From positions 43,344 through 107,343 of the forward strand of contig JBAZMA010000006.1 of assembly GCA_041649995.1 (NCBI GenBank): a stretch of 64,000 bases of DNA, written 5' to 3'. This document shows, one piece after another, positions 32,782 through 40,711 of the stretch. Position 1 is the first letter of the stretch. Every line of letters starts with the position of its first letter. This stretch comes from JBAZMA01 sp041649995. GTDB taxonomy: Bacteria > Omnitrophota > Gorgyraeia > Velamenicoccales > Velamenicoccaceae. The position numbers were made by a program, and so were the translations under genes. The notes below the pieces were generated by a model. That model was not told the origin of the DNA, did not search any database, and worked only from the letters and a program-made list of their open reading frames with translations.

Positions 32782-33564
32782 ATGAAACGGCTGTTGCTGG
32801 TCTTTTTCCTGGTTTTGATCCTGGTTAAAGGGGCCTGGGCTTCTGAGCCCAAAGAAAATCTGGAGATTTTCAGGCAAAGGATGATGTCCGTTTTTGACAT
32901 GCTTGCCGAGGAATCCCGGACAGCGGCTGATCGCCTCAACAGCGTGGGGATTTCAGAGGATGAGACCCGCAGCGTTTTAAAAGATCTTTGCGGCGGCCTG
33001 AGCTATGCGGAGGATTGCGCCTTTATCGATACGAACGGTATCCTGAAATATGTTGAACCCGCCGATTACCGTTCGGTCGAAGGCAAGGATATCAGCGGCC
33101 AGGAACAGTTCCAGCGGCTCAAAGATACGAAAAAACCCGTCTTCAGCGATGTTTTCAAGTCTGTGGAAGGTTTTGATTCCCTTGACTATGAACATCCGGT
33201 GTTTGACGAGGGCGGGAATTGGCAGGGCGCTGTGAGCGTGCTTATGAAGCCGGCGCATTTCATAGACCTGGCCCTGAGGGCGGATGATGGAAGCCTGCCG
33301 TATGAGATTATGGTCGTGCGCCGGGACGGTTTCATCCTTTACGCGGATCCGGCTGAGATCGGAAAAAATATTTTCACGAATCCCCTGTATCAGGGTTTTC
33401 CTTCCCTGACCAAGCTTTTTAAGAAGGTCGTCAAAGACGAGTCAGGCGAAGGCGTATTTAATTTTGTCAGCAGAAAGACAGGGGAGCCTGTGAAGAAAAA
33501 AGCCTACTGGTCAACCGTGAAGTCGGGTGAGAACCTCTGGCGCGTGCTGTTGATCGTGGAATAA
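32782..33564 (+). CDS. Exported double-Cache-like sensor protein without membrane anchor
   Basis: The 260-residue product has a signal peptide ('LLLVFFLVLILVKGAWA|SEP') and then a long helix and Cache/PAS-like domain: 'CAFIDTNGILKYVEPADYRSVEGKDISGQEQF', 'PVFSDVFKSVEGF', a second module 'MVVRRDGFILYADPAEIGKNIFTNP', and 'AYWSTVKSGENLWRVLLIVE'. Cache domains bind small ligands such as amino or organic acids outside the cell. No C-terminal membrane helix or signalling domain follows, so this is a soluble periplasmic binding form, perhaps acting with the next gene. AAAGGAGC precedes ATG 32782. Confidence 0.8.
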   Translation: MKRLLLVFFLVLILVKGAWASEPKENLEIFRQRMMSVFDMLAEESRTAADRLNSVGISEDETRSVLKDLCGGLSYAEDCAFIDTNGILKYVEPADYRSVEGKDISGQEQFQRLKDTKKPVFSDVFKSVEGFDSLDYEHPVFDEGGNWQGAVSVLMKPAHFIDLALRADDGSLPYEIMVVRRDGFILYADPAEIGKNIFTNPLYQGFPSLTKLFKKVVKDESGEGVFNFVSRKTGEPVKKKAYWSTVKSGENLWRVLLIVE

Positions 33565-34592
33565 TGGCGGGAGAAAACTTGAGACGAAAACGCGCTGCGA
33601 TGGCCGGTTTTTTTCTGTTTGTCCTTCTGCTTTCGCCTTCTTTGGGCCAATGCGAGGACTTATCATGGGGCCGCGAACCGGTCTCTATGGAAAAGCCGCT
33701 TTGTCCGGAATATGTCGGACGGGCCCTCAAAGATATCCCCGGACTCATCAGGCGCCTGGAAAAGAGATTTACCCGCCAGGAGCTCGAACGTTTCAAAAAA
33801 GGCTGGAGCACCGACAGGGCGGAGTTGGAAAAGGAATTTTCCGGCAAAGTGGATGCTGTTGCCGCCGACCGTTCCTGGAAGGCCTACGCGGGATATTTCA
33901 AAGGGTTTGACGAGGCCGCCCGCAACGAAACCCTCCTGGACCTTTTGCACGCGTCGCTCGCGCGTGACGATAAATGGCTGCAATACCAGATCCTGGTCCT
34001 GCTTTGCAAGAGTTGGCCCCAGCGGCAGGGAGAGCTCCTGGAAAAGCCGGCCCTTTATCTTTATCCTGAAACAGACGGGCCTGTGTATGTCACGCTGGCG
34101 GTCCAGGGCGCGTTGTACAAATCCATTCCTGAATACGGCAGCGGCTGGTTCGTGAACGTGACCAAGAAGGGCACGATCGACAACGAATATGACTACCTCT
34201 ATTATGAAGCTTCGCTGGATAAGGAGGTCATGCTTAAAGGCGGAAGCTGGGTGGTCAAAAGGGAAAATCTGCAGGACTGGTTTGATTTTTATCTGCTTCG
34301 TCTCGGACTCAATACGTTTGAGGCCCAGCAGTGCAAGGAATACTGGCTGGAACGCCTGACGAACAGCCCTTATTACGAGATAGGGCTTGTGGATGACGTG
34401 TTCCTGGATTTGAACGTCAAACTCATTATCGTGCCGATCCCGAAAACCGTGATACGCGTCATGCTTTATTTTATACCCCTGCCTTCTTCGAAGGATTTTG
34501 TCCCTCCCGAAGTCCGAGTGCCCCTGCGGGAGGGTTTTACGGTGGTTGAATGGGGAGGCATTCTGGCTGAGAATCCGAAGAGGGCGCGTTGA
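33564..34592 (+). CDS. Exported protein with KPALYLYP domain
   Basis: The 342-residue product overlaps the Cache gene by one base. Its N-terminus is a signal peptide ('AGFFLFVLLLSPSLGQC'), possibly starting from ATG 33600. Residues 40-150 are helical and charged. Then comes 'KPALYLYPETDGPVYVTLAV', followed by 'YGSGWFVNVTKKGTIDNEYDYLYYEA', a beta-domain pattern I have seen in secreted bacterial proteins with 'KP-IYLYPE' openings. A C-terminal part reads 'IIVPIPKTVIRVMLYFIPLP'. Function is unknown; it is probably an extracellular or periplasmic protein working near the Cache protein. Confidence 0.65.
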   Translation: MAGENLRRKRAAMAGFFLFVLLLSPSLGQCEDLSWGREPVSMEKPLCPEYVGRALKDIPGLIRRLEKRFTRQELERFKKGWSTDRAELEKEFSGKVDAVAADRSWKAYAGYFKGFDEAARNETLLDLLHASLARDDKWLQYQILVLLCKSWPQRQGELLEKPALYLYPETDGPVYVTLAVQGALYKSIPEYGSGWFVNVTKKGTIDNEYDYLYYEASLDKEVMLKGGSWVVKRENLQDWFDFYLLRLGLNTFEAQQCKEYWLERLTNSPYYEIGLVDDVFLDLNVKLIIVPIPKTVIRVMLYFIPLPSSKDFVPPEVRVPLREGFTVVEWGGILAENPKRAR

Positions 34593-34618
34593 GGATTTTC
34601 CGCTTCAAGGATTTGCGA

Positions 34619-35134
34619 ATGAAAGATATGGCCTGGAAATTTTTTCTGATTTTTTCATGCGCGGCGCTCGCCTGGCCGCCAGCGGTCCAGGCCAAAGAGA
34701 AAAAACCGGAATTTACCGTCAGACTCAGCTATAATTTTTCGGAATGCCGCGGTTACTGTGAAGGCGAGATGACTGTGGAAGGAAGGGAAGTGACCCTGAA
34801 GAGGTCCAGCCGTTTCACGGAACAATTTTATCCCCCTGTCGTGCGGAGGCGATGGTTGAGCGCCTCCGAATACAAAATCCTGAAAAATATCCTTGAGGCT
34901 ACCGAATTCGTCCGCGCCGAAGAACGTTATGGCTGCCCGGATTGCTATAAGCAGGGCGCTGAGCGGCTGGAAGTGGCGACGCCGGAGCTCGACCTTAAGG
35001 TGGAGATGGATTACAACGCCGTTCCCGCCCCCCTGGAAAGCCTCTTGAATTTCCTGAGAAAATTGTGGGCGCGCGTTGACAACAGGTATTTGGTGGAAGA
35101 CGAAAAAACACCTGACGGGAGGAGCTTGCCATGA
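34619..35134 (+). CDS. Exported protein of unknown function with cysteine pairs
   Basis: ATG 34619 follows AAGGA and gives a signal peptide ('FFLIFSCAALAWPPAVQA|KEK'); TTG 34589 would add a basic stretch with no benefit. The mature domain of about 150 residues has 'VRLSYNFSECRGYCEGEMTVEGREVTL', 'WLSASEYKILKNILEATEF' and 'ERYGCPDCYKQGAERLEV'. The two cysteine pairs probably form disulfides. It ends overlapping the next small membrane gene by 4 bases. No family is recognised, though the layout resembles small periplasmic domains of unknown function. Confidence 0.6.
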   Translation: MKDMAWKFFLIFSCAALAWPPAVQAKEKKPEFTVRLSYNFSECRGYCEGEMTVEGREVTLKRSSRFTEQFYPPVVRRRWLSASEYKILKNILEATEFVRAEERYGCPDCYKQGAERLEVATPELDLKVEMDYNAVPAPLESLLNFLRKLWARVDNRYLVEDEKTPDGRSLP

Positions 35135-35313
35135 TGACGGACACTGTATTCTCGATCCTTTGGATGATCGGATTGATCCTGGGGCTGGCCCTGGGCATTG
35201 CCTGGCTTTTTTTGCCGTGGCTTTTGATGGGCAAGATGGATCGGATGATAGAATTGCTGGAAAAGATCGCGTCCTCCGGGCAGAAGCCGGAAGTTGTGAT
35301 CAGGCAGACATAG
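35131..35313 (+). CDS. 60-residue single-helix membrane protein
   Basis: A strong GGGAGGAG lies upstream, and the ATG overlaps the previous stop (ATGATGA), so translation is coupled. The protein has one long hydrophobic segment ('ILWMIGLILGLALGIAWLFLPWLLMG') followed by a short amphipathic helix ('MDRMIELLEKIASSG') and a polar end. This is the form of small regulatory membrane peptides or phage-shock-like partners. It may anchor or modulate the preceding exported protein. No family is recognised. Confidence 0.6.
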   Translation: MMTDTVFSILWMIGLILGLALGIAWLFLPWLLMGKMDRMIELLEKIASSGQKPEVVIRQT

Positions 35314-35364
35314 GCGGCTCATCCGCGCGCTTTAAAGAATTGAACTGATCAAAAAGGGAGAAGC

Positions 35365-36621
35365 ATGAATCCGATGCCGCCGATCTTGTTCGCGGGTATC
35401 CTTATTTTTTGCGGCCTTATTTTCGGCGAGATTGCCGTCCGCCTGAAGCTGCCGAAGATCACCGGTTATATCCTCGCCGGCATTGTCCTTGACCCGGATT
35501 TTACGGGCATTATTCCCAGAGAGTTTATTGCGAATGTCGGCCTTGTGACGGACGTGGCTTTGAGTTTTATCACGTTTTCCGTGGGAGGCATGCTTCTGTT
35601 TTCACGCCTGCGGTCCATGGGCAAAGGGATTTTGTTCATCACTTTTTTTGAGGCGGAATTCGCGTTTTTGCTGGTTGCCGCGGGCATGGTTTTGATCATG
35701 CCTTTTCTGCCTCAGGCCGCCAATCATGCTCCCGCCGTTTTTTTCCCGCTGGCCATTCTTTTGGGCGCCCTGGCTTCGCCGACAGACCCTTCGGCGACCC
35801 TGGCTGTCGTGCATGAATACAGGGCCAAGGGGGACGTGACTTCGACCATCATCGGCGTTTCGGCCTTAGACGACGTGACAGGTATCGTTAATTTCAGCCT
35901 GGCCCTTGTCGTGGCGCAGTTCCTTGTCCTGCACCAGCATTTCAGCTTCGCTTCGACGATTCTCGCCCCGGTTGCCACCATCGCCGGTTCCCTGGCCCTG
36001 GGCGTTCTTTTCGGGGCCGCGTTTATCCTTCTGATGCGCTTTGTCCGCAGGGAAGGTGAGGGATTTTTGATCGTCGCCGTCTTCGCGATGATATCCTTAT
36101 GCTACGGCGTCGCGCGCATGAGCGGAGCCGAAGAACTCCTGTCGACCATGACGATGGGCGCGGTCGTCGTCAATTTCAGCCCGCGTAAGGACGCGATATT
36201 TTCCCTGCTTGAACGTTATACCGAAGAGCTCATCTTTGTGCTCTTCTTCACATTGAGCGGCATGTTCCTGAATTTTCAGGTCCTGGCGGCCAGCGCTCTG
36301 CTGGTGTTTGTTTTTGTCCTTCTGCGGGCTGCCGGAAAGGCCGCGGGGACCGCTCTGGGAGCTTTCGCGGCCGGCTCAGGCCGCAATGTGCGGACATGGA
36401 CGGCCGGCGGGCTTATTCCTCAGGGCGGTATCGTCATAGGGCTGGCCCTTTTGATCAAACGCAATAGCGCGTTCGACGCTTTTTCCGATATCATCGTCAG
36501 CGTTATTATCGGCGCGGTTGTCGTTCATGAATTGCTCGGGCCCATCCTTTCTAAATATTGCCTGTCAAAGGCCGGAGAGCTGCAGACGATTAGTCGACAG
36601 TCAACAGTCGATAGTCCATAG
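35365..36621 (+). CDS. CPA2-type cation/proton antiporter (KefB/NapA-like)
   Basis: The 418-residue integral membrane protein has about 12 helices and the family motifs 'LKLPKITGYILAGIVLDPDF', 'ALASPTDPSATLAVVHEY' and 'VSALDDVTGIVNFSLALV', where the aspartate pair lies in the ion-binding site, and 'GLIPQGGIVIGLALLI' near the end. It exchanges Na+ or K+ for protons across the inner membrane. It lacks the C-terminal RCK/TrkA-N domain of Kef channels. AAAAGGGAG precedes ATG 35365. The last ten or so residues ('ISRQSTVDSP') and the stop are encoded by heptamer repeat DNA, so the gene end has been altered by repeat growth or insertion. Confidence 0.9.
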   Translation: MNPMPPILFAGILIFCGLIFGEIAVRLKLPKITGYILAGIVLDPDFTGIIPREFIANVGLVTDVALSFITFSVGGMLLFSRLRSMGKGILFITFFEAEFAFLLVAAGMVLIMPFLPQAANHAPAVFFPLAILLGALASPTDPSATLAVVHEYRAKGDVTSTIIGVSALDDVTGIVNFSLALVVAQFLVLHQHFSFASTILAPVATIAGSLALGVLFGAAFILLMRFVRREGEGFLIVAVFAMISLCYGVARMSGAEELLSTMTMGAVVVNFSPRKDAIFSLLERYTEELIFVLFFTLSGMFLNFQVLAASALLVFVFVLLRAAGKAAGTALGAFAAGSGRNVRTWTAGGLIPQGGIVIGLALLIKRNSAFDAFSDIIVSVIIGAVVVHELLGPILSKYCLSKAGELQTISRQSTVDSP

Positions 36622-36735
36622 TCCACAGTCGACGGTCCACAGTTAACGTGAGGACGTTCGCTCGCTTTGCTCGCTAGGACGTGGGACGTAGAAACAATTA
36701 AGAATTAAAAATGAAGAATTAAAGGAGCTAAAACG
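36588..36735 (+). repeat. Heptamer repeat locus with TCGCTCGC slot insert
   Basis: AGTCGAC/AGTCAAC/AGTCCAT words run from inside the antiporter end. At 36650-36674 the slot GGACGT-(TCGCTCGCTTTGCTCGC)-TAGGACGT holds the second insert type. A CAATTAAGAAT arm follows at 36695 and serves as the leader of the flavodoxin gene (AAAGGAGC at 36721). Confidence 0.75.
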
Positions 36736-37227
36736 ATGAGAGTTCTTGTTCTTTATTATTCCCTCGACGGTAATACACGGCTTATGGCGCAGACGATCGC
36801 CAAAACCTGCGGGGCGGACCTTCAGGAATTACGGACGGAAGAGGAGCCGAAAAAAGGCTTTGCCAAATATTTTTGGGGAGGCCGCCAGGTTTTCATGAAA
36901 GAACGGCCCAGGCTTTTGCCTTTAGAGAAAAAAGCCGTTGATTACGATCTTTTATTCATCGGTACGCCTGTCTGGGCCTTTAGTCCTGTGCCTGCCGTCA
37001 GCGGTTTCCTTGAAAATGCCGCTCTCTCGGGCAAGAAGATCGCCCTTTTCTGTTGTTCAGGAGGAGGCATGGGCAGGACTTTTCAGAAGATGGAGGCTTT
37101 GCTGGGAGGTAACGCGATCATTTCCACCATGCATTTTGTCGAGCCCCGTAGATCTGAGCAGGCTTCAGTGAAAAAAGCCGGCGAGTGGGCCGCGAAGGTT
37201 TTGAGCCAGCATAACCGTAACCTTTAA
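36736..37227 (+). CDS. Flavodoxin-like protein
   Basis: The 163-residue product opens with a flavodoxin FMN phosphate loop ('LVLYYSLDGNTRLMAQTIA') and has the isoalloxazine-binding loop 'LLFIGTPVWAFSPVPAV' and 'ALFCCSGGGMGRTFQKM'. It resembles the long-insert flavodoxin family used in electron transfer or as small NAD(P)H-independent oxidoreductases. It is bounded on both sides by heptamer repeats, an isolated gene. AAAGGAGC gives ATG 36736 good initiation. The redox partner is unknown. Confidence 0.87.
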   Translation: MRVLVLYYSLDGNTRLMAQTIAKTCGADLQELRTEEEPKKGFAKYFWGGRQVFMKERPRLLPLEKKAVDYDLLFIGTPVWAFSPVPAVSGFLENAALSGKKIALFCCSGGGMGRTFQKMEALLGGNAIISTMHFVEPRRSEQASVKKAGEWAAKVLSQHNRNL

Positions 37228-37400
37228 GAAGACTGAAGGCGGAAATCCGAGGGACGAGACAGTCGACGGTCCACGGTTGACGGTCCACAGTATCACGTGA
37301 GGACGTTCGCTCGCTTTGCTCGCTAGAACGTGGGACGTAGAAACAATTAAGAATGAAGAATGATTAGGTGCTAGTTATCCGTAAATAAACAGGGGGAGTT
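37228..37400 (+). repeat. Heptamer repeat locus with second TCGCTCGC slot
   Basis: AGTCGAC/GGTCCAC words, then the 17-base insert at 37307-37323 in the slot GGACGT ... TAGAACGT (one base changed from the other copies), then a short CAATTAAGAAT arm at 37344-37365. It ends at the RBS (AGGGGGAG) of the next lipoprotein. Confidence 0.75.
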
Positions 37401-37715
37401 ATGATAAAGGCGGTTATTGTTCTGGTTTGTCTTATTTTCTGCGGCTGCGCCAGGCCTCACGCGGATTTTTCAGCTCCGGCGTCGGCGACCGTAGAGCCCA
37501 GGCCCAGGGACACAGGCTCAGCAGGCTGGAAAAACATCCCTGAAGGTTCACGCGTGAAGGTTGTTTTCCGGGACGGGGATGTTGTCGAAGGCACGCTTGT
37601 GGAGCAGGGTTACGATTACGTCAGGGTGGACAGCGACGGGGTGCCCCTGACCTATCTGAAGGATCTGATCTGGAAGATGAATATGACCGGAGGGGCGGAT
37701 GTTTCGGGCAAATGA
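37401..37715 (+). CDS. Small lipoprotein with beta-barrel-like C-terminus
   Basis: The 104-residue product has a lipobox (FCGC) after 'AVIVLVCLIF'. The mature part has a proline-rich linker of about 40 residues and then 'VKVVFRDGDVVEGTLVEQGYDYVRVDSDGV', which reads like a small five-strand SH3/Sm-type barrel. Its anchor would hold the barrel at the outer membrane. The start is set by AGGGGGAG. The gene end overlaps the deaminase start by 17 bases, so expression is coupled though the functions look unrelated. Confidence 0.65.
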   Translation: MIKAVIVLVCLIFCGCARPHADFSAPASATVEPRPRDTGSAGWKNIPEGSRVKVVFRDGDVVEGTLVEQGYDYVRVDSDGVPLTYLKDLIWKMNMTGGADVSGK

Positions 37716-38178
37716 CGCTCGCTGGATGAGGCTGGCCATCGCCAAGGCCGTGGAGGGCGTTGAGGCCGGCCAGACCCCTTTCGGCGCCTGTATCGTCAAA
37801 GGGGAAAACATCATCGCTCTTGAGCATAATCAGGTCTGGCGCAATACGGATATTACGGCGCATGCCGAGATATGCGCCGTGCGGGCGGCGTGCGAAAAAC
37901 TCAAGACCGTCGATCTTTCCGGATGCGTCATTTACTCCACGTGCGAGCCCTGTCCTATGTGTTTTGCCGCCTGCCATTGGGCGAATATCTCCGCAATCGT
38001 CTGCGGCGGCAGGATCGCCGACGCCCGAAAACTGGGATTCGACGAGTTGACGGTTTCAAACACCCTCATGAAGGTCCTGGGACGCTCGCCTGTCCGCGTG
38101 CGGAAAGATTTCCTGCGGCAGGAATGCCTGGAAGTGTTTTCTCTTTGGAAAAGCAGGCCTGAGCGCAAGGTATACTAA
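37699..38178 (+). CDS. Nucleoside/guanine deaminase (CDA fold)
   Basis: The 159-residue cytoplasmic enzyme has the zinc-binding cytidine-deaminase-fold signature 'TAHAEICAVRAAC' and 'TCEPCPMCFAACHWANI', where His, the two Cys and the catalytic Glu are all present. 'GGRIADARKLGFDEL' resembles GuaD-type guanine deaminases more than tRNA-specific TadA. Either a purine base or tRNA adenosine could be the substrate; guanine deaminase is slightly favoured. GGAGGGG lies just before ATG 37699 inside the preceding gene. The esterase gene follows 2 bases after the stop. Confidence 0.85.
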   Translation: MFRANDARWMRLAIAKAVEGVEAGQTPFGACIVKGENIIALEHNQVWRNTDITAHAEICAVRAACEKLKTVDLSGCVIYSTCEPCPMCFAACHWANISAIVCGGRIADARKLGFDELTVSNTLMKVLGRSPVRVRKDFLRQECLEVFSLWKSRPERKVY

Positions 38179-38180
38179 AA

Positions 38181-39113
38181 ATGAGAAAGTATCTTCTTTG
38201 CCTGATGATTTTCGCCTTGTTCCTGGACCGGCAGGGATTTGCCGCGGGAGAAATGGAGCCCGCCAATGTTGAAGGTTCTCTGGTTGTTGAAGGAAGGCAG
38301 AGGACATATCTGCTTTATATCCCCCGCGGCTACGATGCGAGCCATCCTGTTCCTCTGGTCATTGTCTTGCATGGCGGAGGGGCCAATGCCAAGAACGCCC
38401 AGCGCATGACGGGATTTTCCGCCCTGGCGGAAAAGAAAGGTTTTATGGTTGCCTATCCCAATGGCACAGGCCGCCTGCCTGACCGGGCCCTGACATGGAA
38501 CGCGGGCAATTGCTGCGGCTACGCTTGGGAGAACAATGTCAATGACGTCCTTTTTATCCGGTCTTTGATCGAAAAGCTGGAAAAGGAATACATCATAGAC
38601 CCCGGGGCCGTGTATGTGACCGGAATTTCCAACGGGGGTATGCTTGCGTATAAACTGGGATGTGAATTGTCTGACAAGATCGCGGCCATCGGGCCTGTCG
38701 CAGGCGCCATGAACGTGGATGAGTGCCTGCCCAAAGAGCCTGTGTCGGTCATTGCCTTCCATGGGACAGAAGACAGGCACGTGCTTTACAAGGGCGGCTG
38801 GCCGCTGGTCTATTATGACAGGTATGAGCGTAAGGATAAGCCCGTTTCCCATGCCATGTCATTCTGGTCGCAGAGAGATGCGTGCGAAGCCAGGCCTCAG
38901 GAGATGGAGAGGGGCCGCGCCAAGGTCGCAACATGGTCCTTCTGTCTGGAGGGAACGGGAGTTTCGCTCTATACGATTGTGGGGGGAGGCCATACCTGGC
39001 CCGGGGGGCAGTATGAGCAGATGTGGGGGGATTCTCCTGATGCCGGGGGGATTTCTGCCACGGATATCATGTGGGAATTTTTTGACAGGCATTCCAGAAA
39101 GCGGGAACGTTAA
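38181..39113 (+). CDS. Exported LpqC/PHB-depolymerase-type esterase
   Basis: The 310-residue protein has a signal peptide ('YLLCLMIFALFLDRQGFA|AGE') and an alpha/beta hydrolase domain of the polyhydroxybutyrate depolymerase/LpqC type. Features are 'YLLYIPRGYD', oxyanion loop 'IVLHGGGANAKN', 'VAYPNGTG', 'WNAGNCCGYAWENNVND', the nucleophile elbow 'GISNGGMLAY', 'AFHGTEDRHV', and the catalytic His in 'GGGHTWPGGQ'. It probably acts on esters of polysaccharides or short polyesters outside the inner membrane. It follows the deaminase gene directly, so it is co-transcribed with it. Confidence 0.88.
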   Translation: MRKYLLCLMIFALFLDRQGFAAGEMEPANVEGSLVVEGRQRTYLLYIPRGYDASHPVPLVIVLHGGGANAKNAQRMTGFSALAEKKGFMVAYPNGTGRLPDRALTWNAGNCCGYAWENNVNDVLFIRSLIEKLEKEYIIDPGAVYVTGISNGGMLAYKLGCELSDKIAAIGPVAGAMNVDECLPKEPVSVIAFHGTEDRHVLYKGGWPLVYYDRYERKDKPVSHAMSFWSQRDACEARPQEMERGRAKVATWSFCLEGTGVSLYTIVGGGHTWPGGQYEQMWGDSPDAGGISATDIMWEFFDRHSRKRER

Positions 39114-39133
39114 GCCATCGAGGTAAATTTTTC

Positions 39134-39162
39134 TTGTCAGTTAAAGGCAGGGATGGTAAAAT
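39134..39162 (+). promoter_or_regulatory. Promoter of the phosphoglycerate mutase gene
   Basis: TTGTCA (39134-39139), 17 bases, TAAAAT (39157-39162). Both hexamers match the consensus at five of six. The leader of about 105 bases includes an A/T-rich run and ends with AAGGAGG before ATG 39277. Confidence 0.6.
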
Positions 39163-39276
39163 CTTGCGTTCTGGAAAAAAGGGGCGTTTAAACGTTTAAC
39201 CGTTTTTGCCCGCAAATCATGAAGGTAAATTTCGCTGTAAATCCCGGCAGAGTCAGGATTAAGGAGGTTTTTTAGA

Positions 39277-40560
39277 ATGAAAAAAATACTCTATATCGTA
39301 TTGGATGGTTTGGGCGATACGCCTATTAAGGAATTAGGGGACAAGACCCCCCTGGAATCAGCCCTGACCCCCAATATGGATAAACTCGCCCAAAAAGGCC
39401 GCAGCGGTGTTGTCCATACCGTGGCCAAAGGCATCGCCCCGGAATCGGATATCGCGGTTATCAGCCTTTTGGGATACGACGCGCACAAATATTACACGGG
39501 CCGCGGCCCCTTGGAGTCTTTTGCCGAAGGGCTGAAGGTGGATGACGGCAATGTCGCTTTCCGCGTCAACTTCGCCACGGTCAAGGATGACGCGAGGACG
39601 ATCATAGACCGCAGGGTCGGCCGGAACCTGACGACCGAAGAGGCGACGATCCTGGCCAGGGAGATCAACAGCAAAGTGACCCTGACGAACGCGACCTTTG
39701 AATTTAAGAATACGATCGGCCACAGAGGGATTCTTGTGATCCGTTCCATGCACGCCCAGCTGTCCGCCTGGATCACCAATACGGATCCCGCTTATGACAG
39801 GGAAGGGGTTTTCGGACTGGCCAAAGAAAAGTTCGAGCCTTTTGTCGACAAGTCCGTTCCCATGCCCGGGTATGAGAAATCCCCTGAGGCGGTCGAAGCA
39901 GCCGCCCTTCTCAATGAATTCACGGAAAAGTCCAACGCGGTCCTGCAGGAGGCCCCCACAAATAAAAAGCGTGTCGCGGAAGGCAAGGTGCCCGCCAATG
40001 TGATCCTCTCGCGCGATGCCGGCGACCATCTGCCGAAGTTCCCCCCGATGTCTGAGCACTATCATCTGAAATTCGGTTCATTCGTCGAGATGCCCGTGGA
40101 AAAAGGCATCGCGCTGTTGACCGGCATCAGCATTGTGGACGTTCCTTCGCGCACGGGGCATACGGACGTGGATTACTCGGTGTGGGCGAAGATCGCCCTG
40201 CAGAAGATCAAGGATTTCGACGGCCTTTATATCCACATCAAGGGGCCGGACGAGCCCGGGCATGACGGCGACTTCAAGGCTAAAAAGGAATCCATTGAAA
40301 CCATCGATAAGCATTTTTTCGGCAATCTCCTGCCGAAGCTGGACCTCAAGGAGACGATCGTGGTCGTGACAGCGGATCATTCCACACCCTGTAAACTCAA
40401 AGCCCATTCGGCCGACCCCGCGCCCCTGATCGTTTCCGGCGGCTCGATCAAATCGGACGGGACGATGAGTTTTTCCGAGAAGGCCTCCCGTCACGGTTCC
40501 CTGGGAGAGTTGTTGGGCAAGGACCTGATGTCTTTGTTTATCAAGCTGGCTAAGGAATAA
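39277..40560 (+). CDS. apgM: Cofactor-independent phosphoglycerate mutase, archaeal type
   Basis: The 427-residue enzyme interconverts 3- and 2-phosphoglycerate in glycolysis. It belongs to the alkaline phosphatase superfamily: 'YIVLDGLGDTPI' (metal-binding Asp), 'GIAPESDIAVISLLGYD' with the phospho-acceptor serine at about residue 57, 'GRGPLESFAEGL', 'IHIKGPDEPGHDGDF', and 'VVTADHSTPCKLKAHS' for the second metal. This ApgM form is common in archaea and some deep bacterial lines. AAGGAGG precedes the ATG. Together with pgi and glgC later in the window, it indicates a working sugar pathway. Confidence 0.93.
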   Translation: MKKILYIVLDGLGDTPIKELGDKTPLESALTPNMDKLAQKGRSGVVHTVAKGIAPESDIAVISLLGYDAHKYYTGRGPLESFAEGLKVDDGNVAFRVNFATVKDDARTIIDRRVGRNLTTEEATILAREINSKVTLTNATFEFKNTIGHRGILVIRSMHAQLSAWITNTDPAYDREGVFGLAKEKFEPFVDKSVPMPGYEKSPEAVEAAALLNEFTEKSNAVLQEAPTNKKRVAEGKVPANVILSRDAGDHLPKFPPMSEHYHLKFGSFVEMPVEKGIALLTGISIVDVPSRTGHTDVDYSVWAKIALQKIKDFDGLYIHIKGPDEPGHDGDFKAKKESIETIDKHFFGNLLPKLDLKETIVVVTADHSTPCKLKAHSADPAPLIVSGGSIKSDGTMSFSEKASRHGSLGELLGKDLMSLFIKLAKE

Positions 40561-40711
40561 GTATCACGAAGGGTTTTGTTATCCCGAATCCCAATTCCTA
40601 AAATCCCAAATATTCCTGATCAGCCCGGATCCTTTGTCAGGGGCGAAATTTGAATTTCGTTTGGAATTTGGTATTGGGAGTTTGGGATTTTTTTTCCAAG
40701 GTGTAGCGCGC
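40561..40711 (+). repeat. ATCCCAA / TTTGGGA heptamer locus
   Basis: ATCCCGA/ATCCCAA words at 40581-40612 are roughly the inverse of GTTTGGA/ATTGGGA/GTTTGGG words at 40656-40690, so the spacer forms a loose inverted repeat. The T-run after it (40687-40695) could help end transcription. The words match the GATTTGG block right of element copy C. Confidence 0.6.
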
